This document shows, piece by piece, positions 9,006-18,171 of a stretch of 64,000 nt of DNA (its first letter is position 1; each line of letters opens with the position of its first letter). A program made the position numbers and the translations under genes. The notes under the pieces are model-generated. The model had not been told where the DNA came from. It made no database searches and worked only from the letters and a program-made list of their open reading frames with translations. The stretch comes from Bacteroidales bacterium (GTDB lineage: Bacteria; Bacteroidota; Bacteroidia; Bacteroidales; F082), in NCBI GenBank assembly GCA_013141455.1, contig JABFQW010000003.1, forward strand, positions 32,473-96,472. Direction: 5' to 3'.

Positions 9006-9710
9006 CTAAAAAAGAAAACAAAGCTGTAATTCGATGAAATTTGAGATGGCTTTTTGCTCAATCGAACTATCAACGGTATTCTGATCTTTCAGTATATCGA
9101 AGAAATTATTATCGAACCTTAATCCGGTAGTTATTTTATTCGATGTCCCCAATGAATATTCGAGTCCGGCACCAAGAATCAACGATTCACGTAAGAAACG
9201 GTATTGGTTGTGAACGTCTTCTTTTGTTGTTTCGTAAATAAGTAAACTATCTTCATAAAACGAATCACTTGCCTTTGCATCGAACAAGAAACCCAATCCA
9301 AACCCAATTTCACCATAAAAACTAATGGAATTCGTTTCTTCGGTCTTCATCCTGAAAACTAGGGGTAATTGAATGTACTTGGCTGATAAAGTGCGGTTTA
9401 AAGTTCCGGTAATATAAGAACTGGAACCGCCTGTCCCGGGTATCTGATGCGGATAATGATAGGCACCACGTATGAATTGTACATTAAAACCGGTATTGAA
9501 CCAGTAGTTTTCCATCAGATGTATATCGCCAACAAAACCCCAGCTAAATCCCATTTTCACCCCATCACCAACGTAAGTTTCCGCGTTAGGCTTCACCCAG
9601 CCAAGATTGGGAGCTGCTTTGAACCCAAACTGGAATGCCTTGTCCTGCGCCTTGGTTAATTGATTGAATATGAATAGAAACAATGAGAGTAAAAGTATTC
9701 GCTTAGTCAT
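9006..9710 (-). CDS. PorT-like outer-membrane beta-barrel protein
   Basis: A 234-residue protein with a signal peptide (cleavage near LTKAQ), then about eight alternating amphipathic strands (FQFGFKAAPNLGW, MGFSWGFVGDI, FYGEIGFGLGF, ITTGLRFDNNF) ending in LQLCFLF. This is the PorT/OmpW-like outer membrane beta-barrel pattern. PorT itself is needed for type IX secretion, but these small barrels form a large family, so assignment to T9SS is not secure. It sits directly upstream of nadE, in a stretch that also carries gldB. Confidence 0.7.
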   Translation of the reverse strand: MTKRILLLSLFLFIFNQLTKAQDKAFQFGFKAAPNLGWVKPNAETYVGDGVKMGFSWGFVGDIHLMENYWFNTGFNVQFIRGAYHYPHQIPGTGGSSSYITGTLNRTLSAKYIQLPLVFRMKTEETNSISFYGEIGFGLGFLFDAKASDSFYEDSLLIYETTKEDVHNQYRFLRESLILGAGLEYSLGTSNKITTGLRFDNNFFDILKDQNTVDSSIEQKAISNFIELQLCFLF

Positions 9711-9846
9711 ACGATTAAATTTTTAAGGTGTAAAGGTAATCCAACTGAATCATTCTATTGTCATTGAATCAGATAGTTTTTAATAGTTATTTGTTCATAA
9801 AAAGCTGCCACAATTAGTCAAATAAAATGATGCAAAAATTAAAAAC

Positions 9847-9877
9847 TTGTATTCAGAAATTTGTTTCGTTATTTTTG
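9847..9877 (+). promoter_or_regulatory. Predicted Bacteroidota promoter
   Basis: A -33 TTG (9847-9849), a 20-bp gap and a -7 TATTTTTG (9870-9877) fit the class-specific promoter well. The ATG follows at 9900. Confidence 0.55.
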
Positions 9878-9899
9878 TTCGATAATTAAACAAAAAAAC

Positions 9900-10538
9900 A
9901 TGAAAAAATTATTGCTTGTAGCCATCTTATTCAGCCTGAGTTGCGGATTAATGGCTCAGATATCATTTGGTCCGAAAATCGGATATACCACCGGAAAATT
10001 ATCGACCGACAAAAGCGACATTACAACTTCGATGAAGAGTAGTTTTTTATTTGGAGCTTTTCTGCGATTGGGTGGTAAGGTTTATTTGCAGCCGGAAGTG
10101 AACTGGTACACAGCGGGTGGCGTGTTCAAAAAACCCAGCTTAACTGGCATAAGTCCATTCGAAGATGAGGTTAATCTTAAATCTATCCAAATTCCGCTGT
10201 ACTTAGGCTACAAATTACTCGACCTGAAATTGGTTCAGGTAAGGGCTCAGGCCGGTCCAACAGCCAGTATAATTACCAGCAAATCAATTAATCCGCTAAA
10301 ACCGTTGGATTATGGCGCGCAAATTAAAGAAGCAGATATTAAGGATGTATTGTGGGGTTTGCAGTTTGGCGCCGGTGTTGACGTGTTGATGTTCACGCTC
10401 GACGTTCAATATATGTTTGGGCTAAACAAACTTATTGGGGATGTTCAGGTTACAACAGACGCAGGAACAACTGAAACAGTGAAATTCGACTCACGCCAAC
10501 AAGGGTTTATGGTTTCACTTGGATGGAAAATATTCTGA
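9900..10538 (+). CDS. Outer-membrane beta-barrel protein, PorT-like
   Basis: A 212-residue protein with a signal peptide (MKKLLLVAILFSLSCGLMAQ) followed by a small beta-barrel: a start of the type ISFGPKIGYTTGKL, several short amphipathic strands and a terminal strand QGFMVSLGWKIF. The role in the outer membrane is unknown. The start at ATG 9900 is set by the signal peptide and by a good promoter just upstream. A strong hairpin terminator follows the stop, so this is probably a single-gene transcript. It resembles the barrel at 9006-9710 in overall type but is not an obvious duplicate. Confidence 0.7.
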   Translation: MKKLLLVAILFSLSCGLMAQISFGPKIGYTTGKLSTDKSDITTSMKSSFLFGAFLRLGGKVYLQPEVNWYTAGGVFKKPSLTGISPFEDEVNLKSIQIPLYLGYKLLDLKLVQVRAQAGPTASIITSKSINPLKPLDYGAQIKEADIKDVLWGLQFGAGVDVLMFTLDVQYMFGLNKLIGDVQVTTDAGTTETVKFDSRQQGFMVSLGWKIF

Positions 10539-10558
10539 TAATCATATATTTAAGTAAT

Positions 10559-10590
10559 AAAACCGCTATGAACTGGCGGTTTTTTTATTT
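10559..10590 (+). terminator. Rho-independent terminator
   Basis: An 8-bp stem, AAAACCGC (10559-10566) with GCGGTTTT (10576-10583), a 9-nt loop and a T-run, 20 bp after the beta-barrel gene. Confidence 0.85.
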
Positions 10591-10655
10591 ATACATACCA
10601 TGACAATGAAAGCGAAAATATCTCGTTTTAGCTTGTCGAAAAAAAAAATTTAAAA

Positions 10656-11717
10656 ATGAAATCCCAAATCTCTAAATTCTTCCTCCCTGTTTATTACTTT
10701 TCAACCTGTTTCAACCGGTACTTTTTGTTGGCGGGCATTGTTGCGTTATTATCGGTTGAATTTTCATGTACAAATCTGATGAAGAGCGGGTTAGATATTG
10801 ATATTTCAGATTTGAAACCCGAAAAAATAGTATTGAAGCAATATGGAAATGCGCTTTTTGAATGTGACACTACCAGGCTGTTAGACGAATTAAAACGCTT
10901 GCAACCCGAATATTACTATTTCCTGGATGCTGACCTCGATAATCCTGAAAATTTTCAACAGCTTCGGGACTTTGTCACAGATAAACATTTGATTGCTTTA
11001 TATTTGAAAACAAAAACTGTTTTTCCGGAAGTTACCGGCCTCGAAAAACAAATCACCGATGCATCAAGACGGTTCAGTTATTATTTCCCACAGATTCAAC
11101 TTCCTGAATACTACACCTATATCTCTGGCGTAAATATCGAATCGCCTGTATTGTCCGATGAAAAAGCAGTTGTGATCGGGATGGATTGCTACTTAGGTGA
11201 AAAGGAAGATTTCTATGGTCAAATTGGAATTCCGTTATATGCTTCTGAACGAATGACCAAGGATCATCTGGTGAATGATGTGTTTAAAGCCATTTATTCC
11301 ACTCATTTCCCGCAGAAAACAGCTTCAAAAACAATTCTCGAAGAAATGATCGAAGCCGGAAAAAAACTTTATTTTCTGGAAGCCATGCAACCAAAGCTTG
11401 CCGATCATCTGATCATCGGGTACCGCGAAAGTCAATTAAACTGGACTGTTGAACATCAGGCAGAGGTTTGGGCATTTCTGGTGTCGGAACAACTGTTGTA
11501 TAAAAATGATTTCCTGATGTTTAAGAAACTTTTTGGCGACGGTCCTTTTACTCAGGAGTTTTCGGAGCAAGCGCCAGCCAGGTTAGGCGAATGGGTTGGT
11601 TGGCAGATCGTTCGTAAATTTATGGAGAAGAATCCGAAAACCGGACTTGGCGAGCTACTTCAACTTACAGATTATCAGTATATTTTAACTAAATCGAACT
11701 ATAAGCCGAAATCATAA
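10656..11717 (+). CDS. gldB: Gliding motility/T9SS-associated lipoprotein GldB
   Basis: A 353-residue protein with an N-terminal hydrophobic stretch ending in a lipobox-like FSC (Cys38), so probably a lipoprotein. The rest matches my memory of GldB: VVIGMDCYLG, the segment with the M-x-x-DHLV pattern, KLYFLEAMQP, IGYRESQLNW, EAQ-like VWAFLVSEQLLY, ARLGEWVGWQIVRKFME and a YILTKSNYKP end. GldB is essential for gliding in Flavobacterium and is also found in non-gliding T9SS-bearing Bacteroidota. Its proximity to nadE fits gene orders seen in relatives. Two sorting-domain proteins elsewhere in the window imply a working T9SS. Confidence 0.85.
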   Translation: MKSQISKFFLPVYYFSTCFNRYFLLAGIVALLSVEFSCTNLMKSGLDIDISDLKPEKIVLKQYGNALFECDTTRLLDELKRLQPEYYYFLDADLDNPENFQQLRDFVTDKHLIALYLKTKTVFPEVTGLEKQITDASRRFSYYFPQIQLPEYYTYISGVNIESPVLSDEKAVVIGMDCYLGEKEDFYGQIGIPLYASERMTKDHLVNDVFKAIYSTHFPQKTASKTILEEMIEAGKKLYFLEAMQPKLADHLIIGYRESQLNWTVEHQAEVWAFLVSEQLLYKNDFLMFKKLFGDGPFTQEFSEQAPARLGEWVGWQIVRKFMEKNPKTGLGELLQLTDYQYILTKSNYKPKS

Positions 11718-11860
11718 GGGAAATATCTGAAGTTTTACAGACCGGCTTGTTTTTTAATCACTTTTCCTATTCAGAAAATTTTGTCTTGCATTGCGATCTT
11801 TTGTAGATTTACACGATGAATTTGTGTTTTACACCAGCTCATCACTAAAAACAACCGGTT

Positions 11861-13399
11861 ATGCTTGTCAAAACCTTTGGAAGTGCATTGTTTGGAATAG
11901 AGGCTATCCCGATAACAATAGAAGTGAATATTGATAAGGGGATTCAGTTTTTTCTGGTCGGCTTGCCCGATAATGCCGTAAAGGAAAGCCAGCAACGGAT
12001 TGAGGCAGCGCTAAATAACACAGGATTCAAATACCCGAAGCAGAAAATCGTGATTAATATGGCGCCGGCCGACATCCGCAAGGAAGGCTCATCCTACGAC
12101 CTTCCCATTGCCATCGGTATCATGGCTGCATCAGATCAGACCGACCATACAATGCTTGAACAGTTTATCATCATGGGCGAACTGTCGCTCGATGGCGGAT
12201 TGAAACCCATCAAAGGATCATTGCCCATTGCAATTAAGGCGCTGCAACAAGGATTCAAAGGATTGATTGTGCCGGTTGAGAACGCATCCGAAGCGGCTGT
12301 AGTTTCCGATCTGGAAGTTTACGGGGCCAAAAACATAAGTCAGGTTGTTGATTTTTTAAACGGAAAAGATTCAATCCGACGCACCATATTGGATGTTGCC
12401 GGTAATTTCTTCTCACAGGTCAACAGCTACGAATTTGATTTCTCGGATGTTAAGGGACAGGAAAACATCAAACGCGCACTTGAAATTGCCGCTTCAGGCG
12501 GACATAATGTGATTTTAATTGGACCTCCCGGCTCAGGTAAAACGATGTTAGCCAAGCGATTGCCTTCCATCTTACCACCATTAACGCTTGAAGAAGCCCT
12601 CGAAACTACTAAAATTCATTCCGTTTCGGGATTACTTGGCAAAAACACTTCCATGGTGAATGTGAGACCATTCCGAAGTCCGCACCACACCATTTCAGAT
12701 GCAGGCCTGGTCGGAGGTGGCACTTATCCGCAGCCGGGTGAGATTTCATTGGCACATCATGGTGTTTTGTTTTTGGATGAGTTGCCGGAGTTCAAACGAT
12801 CTGTACTGGAAGTGATGCGTCAACCCATGGAAGATCGGGTGGTCACGATATCCCGTGCCAAAATGTCAATTGATTTCCCGGCAAGCTTCATGCTTGTGGC
12901 AGCCATGAATCCATGCCCCTGCGGGTATTACAATCATCCCGATCAGGAGTGCGTGTGTAATCCGGGAATCGTGCAGAAATACCTGAATAAAATCTCAGGA
13001 CCGCTCATGGATCGCATCGATCTGCATGTGGAGGTCGTTCCGGTTCCGTTTAAAGATCTGGCCGATCGTACCAATGGTGAACAAAGCGAAACCATCAGGC
13101 AACGGGTAATGAAAGCACGTAAAATCCAGGAAATCCGTTTTAAGGACCATCCGAATGTGCATAATAATGCCCAGATGTCGAGCAAGATGTTGCAGACCTA
13201 TTGCGATATCAACGATGCTGGTAGAAGTCTGTTGAAAAATGCCATGGAACGACTCAGCCTTTCGGCACGGGCTTTCGATCGTATTCTGAAGGTTTCTCGT
13301 ACCATTGCCGACCTCGAAGCATTTGAAAACATCCAAACCGAACATCTTGCCGAAGCCATTCAATATCGAAGCCTCGACAGAGAAACCTGGGGTAGTTAA
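11861..13399 (+). CDS. comM: YifB/ComM-family Mg-chelatase-like AAA+ ATPase
   Basis: A 512-residue protein in the usual ComM order. An N-terminal ChlI-type S5-fold domain (residues 1-165, [15 protein letters not shown]...[16 protein letters not shown]) is followed by an AAA+ core with Walker A GPPGSGKT (221-228) and a Walker B region [10 protein letters not shown], then a C-terminal Mg-chelatase helical domain. A four-Cys segment ([15 protein letters not shown]) is typical of the family. In Vibrio, ComM is a hexameric helicase that promotes branch migration during natural transformation; that role is inferred here. A palindromic repeat begins 1 bp after its stop. Confidence 0.9.
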   Translation: MLVKTFGSALFGIEAIPITIEVNIDKGIQFFLVGLPDNAVKESQQRIEAALNNTGFKYPKQKIVINMAPADIRKEGSSYDLPIAIGIMAASDQTDHTMLEQFIIMGELSLDGGLKPIKGSLPIAIKALQQGFKGLIVPVENASEAAVVSDLEVYGAKNISQVVDFLNGKDSIRRTILDVAGNFFSQVNSYEFDFSDVKGQENIKRALEIAASGGHNVILIGPPGSGKTMLAKRLPSILPPLTLEEALETTKIHSVSGLLGKNTSMVNVRPFRSPHHTISDAGLVGGGTYPQPGEISLAHHGVLFLDELPEFKRSVLEVMRQPMEDRVVTISRAKMSIDFPASFMLVAAMNPCPCGYYNHPDQECVCNPGIVQKYLNKISGPLMDRIDLHVEVVPVPFKDLADRTNGEQSETIRQRVMKARKIQEIRFKDHPNVHNNAQMSSKMLQTYCDINDAGRSLLKNAMERLSLSARAFDRILKVSRTIADLEAFENIQTEHLAEAIQYRSLDRETWGS

Positions 13400-13440
13400 A
13401 ATTCCCCTCCATTGGAGGGGAATTAACCGCCCTTCGGACA
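13400..13440 (+). repeat. Dispersed CCCCTCCATTGGAG repeat, copy 1
   Basis: AATTCCCCTCC (13400-13410), ATT loop, GGAGGGGAATT (13414-13424) form a perfect 11-bp hairpin starting right after the comM stop codon. CTTCGGACA-type sequence follows. Related copies follow menD and the TonB receptor gene at 30784. It may end transcription, although no T-run follows. Confidence 0.7.
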
Positions 13441-13482
13441 ACCAACCGGTAGAGGCGAATTTTTTAACATGCATTTATTCCC

Positions 13483-13490
13483 TAAATTTG
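13483..13490 (+). promoter_or_regulatory. Predicted -7 promoter box for the men genes
   Basis: TAAATTTG matches TAnnTTTG, 17 bp upstream of the menI ATG. Confidence 0.45.
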
Positions 13491-13507
13491 TGTTTTAAAA
13501 CTCAACA

Positions 13508-13936
13508 ATGATAAATACAAATTCCACGATTGAAGAGCTAAATGCCCTGAACAAAAATACCTTGATGGAACAGCTTGGCATTGAGTATCTTGAGGTGAAT
13601 GAAGGTTTCGTTTATGCCCGAATGCCCGTGAATGAGAAAACGAAACAACCCATGGGAATCCTGCATGGCGGAAGCAGTCTGGCACTCGCCGAAACTTTAG
13701 GTAGTCTCGGTTCGGCCTTCATTGTCGATCTTGATAAAAACGATGTACGTGGCTCGCATATGAGTGCCAACCATGTGCGTGCAGCCATGAGCGGATGGGT
13801 TTACGCAAAAGCTGTTATCATCCATCGGGGAAGAAATACACATGTGTGGAACATCGACATTTTTGACGAGGACCAACAGTTGGTATCGACCTGCAGGTTG
13901 ACGAATTTTATTATCGCCAGGGAAGGAAAAAAGTGA
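13508..13936 (+). CDS. menI: 1,4-dihydroxy-2-naphthoyl-CoA thioesterase (hotdog fold)
   Basis: A 142-residue hotdog thioesterase closely resembling E. coli MenI/YdiI: an ELN-rich start, LGIEYLEV, the active-site helix GILHGGSSLALAETLGS with catalytic Glu62 and His53, SHMSANHVR, and a C-terminal CRLTNFII strand. It would hydrolyse DHNA-CoA to DHNA in menaquinone synthesis. The next gene is isochorismate synthase and menD lies 2.5 kb downstream, which favours MenI over other PaaI-type thioesterases. Confidence 0.85.
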   Translation: MINTNSTIEELNALNKNTLMEQLGIEYLEVNEGFVYARMPVNEKTKQPMGILHGGSSLALAETLGSLGSAFIVDLDKNDVRGSHMSANHVRAAMSGWVYAKAVIIHRGRNTHVWNIDIFDEDQQLVSTCRLTNFIIAREGKK

Positions 13937-13960
13937 GAGGTGCATGAAATGAGCAGGTTT

Positions 13961-13968
13961 AAAAGGAG
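13961..13968 (+). promoter_or_regulatory. Shine-Dalgarno site before menF
   Basis: AAAAGGAG ends 6 nt before ATG 13975. Such a clear SD is unusual in this window and fixes the menF start. Confidence 0.55.
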
Positions 13969-13974
13969 TTGTTT

Positions 13975-15054
13975 ATGCTATTAACAGAATTTATTAATCA
14001 ATATTCCAGTCATAACATACCATTTGTTTGTTACAGATTGCCATTAACAACCGAACCAACCACTCTGGTTGGAGGTTCATTTTCAAAAGCTTACCAGCCT
14101 GATAAAAATCAACCAATTCAATTTGTTTTCGCTCCGTTTGATACAGAAAACGAACCCATACAGTTTTTTAACCCGGAGAAAACAGTTACAGGTTGGGATA
14201 TAGGAGAAGGATTTTTCAACAGAAATACTCCGGAATTACTCCCTCTCAAATTCCCTGATAAACCAGTGATTACAGATTATGAAACTTATACTTTACATGC
14301 CCTGAAGTTCATTCATGCCATGCAAAAGCATGAGGTTGAAAAAGTTGTGCTTTCACGGGTTAAGGAATACGCATTGAAGAATGATTTTCGGGCTGGCGAA
14401 ATCTTCAGAAAAGCCTGCACAGCTTACCCGGCTGCCTTCGTTTATTTGCTCAATGATGGAAAAGGTCAGGTTTGGTTTGGCGCTACGCCGGAGACCTTGT
14501 TGAAAGTGACTGCCGGAAACGGATCAACGATGGCCTTGGCCGGCACCCAGGCGATTGATAATCAACCACTCGAAAATATGGTTTGGGGAGAAAAAGAAAT
14601 CAAAGAACATGAATTTGTTATTGATTTTATTCGTGAAATACTGCAGAAAAACCAGGTAGAAAACCTGCAAGAAGGAAAATTAAAGAGCGTTCAGGCCGGA
14701 AAATTTGCTCACCTTCAGACTGACTTTACATTTACAGTCACCGGAAATACAGGAACATTCAATATTGCCAAAGCCTTGCATCCAACACCGGCAGTTTGTG
14801 GGTTGCCGCAAAAGGAAGCCTTTCGCAGGATAATTTCAACTGAAAATCACAACCGAAGTTATTATACTGGCTTTCTGGGTATTCAGGACAATCAGGATAA
14901 TTGTCAGTTTTTTGTAAATTTGCGTTGCATGCAAATTATTGACAATAAGGCATATATATATGTCGGCGGTGGTTTGACTGCACAATCTGATCCATTGAAA
15001 GAATGGAACGAAACCGAGTTAAAGGCAGGGACATTGCTCACTCTGTTTGAATAA
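13975..15054 (+). CDS. menF: Isochorismate synthase
   Basis: A 359-residue chorismate-binding enzyme that makes isochorismate from chorismate, the first step of menaquinone synthesis. Visible family motifs in order are EKVVLSRVKEY with the general-base Lys, WFGATPETLL, LAGTQ, KEIKEHEFVIDFI with a metal-binding Glu, HPTPAVCGLPQ, and YYTGFLGIQ followed by VNLRCMQI and YVGGG near the end. ATG 13975 is preferred over TTG 13969 because of the Shine-Dalgarno site. It starts 38 bp after menI and precedes an unrelated envelope gene and then menD. Confidence 0.92.
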   Translation: MLLTEFINQYSSHNIPFVCYRLPLTTEPTTLVGGSFSKAYQPDKNQPIQFVFAPFDTENEPIQFFNPEKTVTGWDIGEGFFNRNTPELLPLKFPDKPVITDYETYTLHALKFIHAMQKHEVEKVVLSRVKEYALKNDFRAGEIFRKACTAYPAAFVYLLNDGKGQVWFGATPETLLKVTAGNGSTMALAGTQAIDNQPLENMVWGEKEIKEHEFVIDFIREILQKNQVENLQEGKLKSVQAGKFAHLQTDFTFTVTGNTGTFNIAKALHPTPAVCGLPQKEAFRRIISTENHNRSYYTGFLGIQDNQDNCQFFVNLRCMQIIDNKAYIYVGGGLTAQSDPLKEWNETELKAGTLLTLFE

Positions 15055-15142
15055 TATTGCCAATACAAGTAGTTTGAATTTGGGAGAACTTGCCACATAG
15101 ATATTTATAAAACACAAACAATGAACCAATTATAATTAATTC

Positions 15143-16348
15143 ATGAAAATAAAGATACTATTTTGCATTCTGTTTTTAAGTGCTGAATGTTCCTTTGGTC
15201 AAATCATTTTCGAAAAAGGCTATCTGATCACCAATGAAAATCAAAAAATCGAATGTTTAATCAAAAACAATGATTGGGATTTATCTCCAACAATGATAAA
15301 ATATAAACTAATTGATAATGAAGACATTAAAACCGGAAATATAAGTACCATAAGAGAATTTGGTATCTATGGCTATTCAAGATATATCAAGGCAACTGTA
15401 AAAATAGACCGGTCTTCAACAAAACTTTCTGATTTGTCGCAATCACGAAATGCGATCTGGAATCAGGAACAGTTGTTTTTAAAAGTGCTTGTGCAGGGAA
15501 AAGCAAATCTCTATTGCTATAAGGAAAGAAACTTTACCAAATTTTTTTACTCATTAACAGATACACTTATTCAACAACTGATGTTTAAGGAATATAGCGT
15601 TAATAGCCATCAAATGGCTACCAATAATGACTTTCGCCAACAATTAATGCGTGAAGTCAGTTGTGAAAATACCCCTTTGACTACCATTGAAAAAATTAAT
15701 TATGATCAAAACGAACTCGAAAGGTATTTTGAGAAATACAATGCTTGTGAAAAGAATTCAATAGCCACGACCAATACCAAGAAAAAACTGGGAAAATTCA
15801 ATCTTAGAATAACACCCGGCCTAAATTATTCTTCCCTGTCATTAGGCGATGGAAATGCTATAAAGACTAAAAAATATTTTAAAAATGAACCCGATTTCAG
15901 ATTTGGACTTGAGGCAGAATACATTTTGCCATTCAACAAAAACAAATGGGGCGTGACATTTGAGCCATCGTATTACTATTTCAAAGGAAAAAACCCGCTT
16001 AGCACTAGTTTCAAAATTGTGAAATTCAGCTCTTTATATTTCTCCATTGGTGTAAGACATTATTTTTTCCTGAATAATACAAATAAGATATTTATTAATG
16101 GCATTATCAATTCAATAACCAGAATAGATTTAAACTCTCAAATTTCATCCATTATAGGAACTTTATATATTCGACACAAACCAAATTTGGCATTCGGTGT
16201 TGGGTTTGAATATAGAAACCTTAGTGCAGAATTCCGATATTATACAAACCAGGGGGCACTAAAGTATAGAAGTGACTGGTCTTTTGAATATTCAAATATT
16301 TCCTTCATCATTGGTTACAAATTATTAAGAACCGGGGATCGAAAATAA
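15143..16348 (+). CDS. Secreted protein of unknown function with C-terminal beta-barrel-like region
   Basis: A 401-residue protein with a signal peptide (cleavage near CSFGQ). The N-terminal half (IIFEKGYLITNENQKIECLIKN...) resembles a soluble domain seen in many Bacteroidota envelope proteins that I cannot name. The C-terminal part (from about residue 210, FNLRITPGLNYSSLSLG) has alternating strands ending in ISFIIGYKLL, as in PorT-like outer-membrane barrels. It sits between menF and menD but shows no link to menaquinone chemistry. The coding region is more A+T-rich than its neighbours, so it may be an insertion into the men cluster. Confidence 0.65.
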   Translation: MKIKILFCILFLSAECSFGQIIFEKGYLITNENQKIECLIKNNDWDLSPTMIKYKLIDNEDIKTGNISTIREFGIYGYSRYIKATVKIDRSSTKLSDLSQSRNAIWNQEQLFLKVLVQGKANLYCYKERNFTKFFYSLTDTLIQQLMFKEYSVNSHQMATNNDFRQQLMREVSCENTPLTTIEKINYDQNELERYFEKYNACEKNSIATTNTKKKLGKFNLRITPGLNYSSLSLGDGNAIKTKKYFKNEPDFRFGLEAEYILPFNKNKWGVTFEPSYYYFKGKNPLSTSFKIVKFSSLYFSIGVRHYFFLNNTNKIFINGIINSITRIDLNSQISSIIGTLYIRHKPNLAFGVGFEYRNLSAEFRYYTNQGALKYRSDWSFEYSNISFIIGYKLLRTGDRK

Positions 16349-16436
16349 AACCTGAGAATGCTTTGTATCTCGTAAACATTGCTTGGTAATTAGATAAAAT
16401 ACAACTGCTTTAAATTATTTTATTGACCTTTGCAGG

Positions 16437-18128
16437 ATGATGATGAACGAAAAAATTAGTCTGTTACATCTTGCCTGGCTCCTCGAAAAGAGCAATATCC
16501 GGCATTTGGTCATTTCGCCCGGATCACGCAATGCCCCTATTATAACTATCATCAACAACAAAACTGATATCAAATGTCACACCATCGTTGATGAACGCAG
16601 TGCAGCTTTTTTTGCCCTGGGAATTGCCCAGCAATTGAATCAAACAGTAGCCATTGTATGTACCTCGGGATCGGCAGTTTTAAATTATGCGCCGGCGATT
16701 GCGGAGGCATATTATCAACGTGTATCTTTACTTGTTCTAACAGCAGATCGTCCGGTGGAATGGATCGATCAGGCCGATGGACAAACGATCAGACAGCAAA
16801 ATATTTTCTCAAATTATATACGGAAATCGGTGCAACTACCTCAGAACATCACAAACAATGATGATTTATGGTACAACGACCGGCTCATCAATGAAGCCAT
16901 TCTCGCAACCCGGTTTCCAGTACCCGGTCCGGTTCATATCAATATTCCGATTCGTGAGCCACTTTATGGATTTGATCAGGAGATGAATGATATTCCCAGG
17001 CAAATCGCACTTGTTCCAGTGAAGGCGATGATTGATACTTCAGAAGTTAAGTCATTTGCAGCTATTTGGAATAAATCGCAACGGAAAATGATTTTGATTG
17101 GGCAGCATGAAGTTGATCAAACACTTAACAATCAACTGATTGAACTTTCGAAAGATCCTTCGGTGATCATCCTTACCGAGACTATTTCGAATATGCACCA
17201 TCCTGATTTTATAGGGTGTATTGACAGATGTCTGGGAATTGTCAATCGAAATAGTTCAGGATTTGAACCGGATTTACTACTCACAACCGGTGGAGCGGTG
17301 GTGTCGAAGCAGATAAAAACTTTTTTACGGAAAGCCGGTATTCAGCATCATTGGCATATCGATCCAACCGAATATCTGGTGGATACCTACCAGCATCTTA
17401 CATTCGGAATTCCACTTGATCCATCAGTTTTTTTCGGTCAGTTGCTTCCTGAAATAAAACACCTCAGCAGTAGTTTTTCGGGTGATTGGCAATCGGTTGC
17501 AGTCAAAGCAAAAGCAATACATCAACAATATCTGGCTGATTGCGGGTATTCCGATTTGAAAATATTTGAAGCAATTTTCGGTTCCTTGCCAGAGGATTTC
17601 AATGTCCAGATTGCCAACAGCACTCCGGTTCGTTATGCACAGTTGTTTGATTATCAATATAATTACAGGATGTTTTCAAACCGTGGAACGAGTGGTATCG
17701 ATGGTTGCGTATCAACAGCGGCCGGAGCAGCATCTGCTTCAAACCATCCAACATTGGTCATCAGTGGTGACCTTGGATTCTTTTACGATTCCAATGCGTT
17801 GTGGAACAGTGCATTACCTGCAAATTTAAAAATCATCGTGATCAATAACGAAGGAGGTGGCATTTTCAGGTTTCTTCCCGGACCGGATACAACAGGTTTA
17901 TTAGAATCACATTTTGAAGCCCGGCAGCAACTCAGTGTTAAGAATATTGCAAGTACGTTTGATGTAAATTATTATACCGCTGACAATCTTACAAGTCTTT
18001 TGGCAGTTTTACCCGATTTTTTCAAAACTTCTTCCGAAGCTGCCTTGCTTGAGATTAATAGTCCGGCTGAAGATAGCGCCAACGTGCTGCGCGACTATTT
18101 CACGTTTCTGAAAAAGGAAGAGAATTAA
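16437..18128 (+). CDS. menD: SEPHCHC synthase
   Basis: A 563-residue thiamine-diphosphate enzyme that condenses isochorismate with 2-oxoglutarate in menaquinone synthesis. Motifs: VISPGSRNAPI (about 26-35), HTIVDERSAAFFALG with the ThDP-activating Glu53, CTSGSAVLNYAPAIAEAYYQ, NRGTSGIDGCVSTAAG, and the ThDP/Mg-binding run GDLGFFYDSNALWN...INNEGGGIFRFLPG. Three adjacent Met codons begin the frame and the first is used. menB, menC and menE are not in the window; a two-component system follows on the other strand. Confidence 0.95.
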   Translation: MMMNEKISLLHLAWLLEKSNIRHLVISPGSRNAPIITIINNKTDIKCHTIVDERSAAFFALGIAQQLNQTVAIVCTSGSAVLNYAPAIAEAYYQRVSLLVLTADRPVEWIDQADGQTIRQQNIFSNYIRKSVQLPQNITNNDDLWYNDRLINEAILATRFPVPGPVHINIPIREPLYGFDQEMNDIPRQIALVPVKAMIDTSEVKSFAAIWNKSQRKMILIGQHEVDQTLNNQLIELSKDPSVIILTETISNMHHPDFIGCIDRCLGIVNRNSSGFEPDLLLTTGGAVVSKQIKTFLRKAGIQHHWHIDPTEYLVDTYQHLTFGIPLDPSVFFGQLLPEIKHLSSSFSGDWQSVAVKAKAIHQQYLADCGYSDLKIFEAIFGSLPEDFNVQIANSTPVRYAQLFDYQYNYRMFSNRGTSGIDGCVSTAAGAASASNHPTLVISGDLGFFYDSNALWNSALPANLKIIVINNEGGGIFRFLPGPDTTGLLESHFEARQQLSVKNIASTFDVNYYTADNLTSLLAVLPDFFKTSSEAALLEINSPAEDSANVLRDYFTFLKKEEN

Positions 18129-18171
18129 AACCACCACGTCCTGCGGACACTCCTCCAATGTAGGGGAATTA
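18129..18171 (-). repeat. Dispersed CCCCTCCATTGGAG repeat, copy 2
   Basis: On the minus strand it reads AATTCCCCTACATTGGAGGA, then TGTCCGCAGGACGTGGTGG. It fills the 43-bp gap between the menD stop and the convergent histidine kinase gene, in the opposite orientation to copies 1 and 3. Confidence 0.65.
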
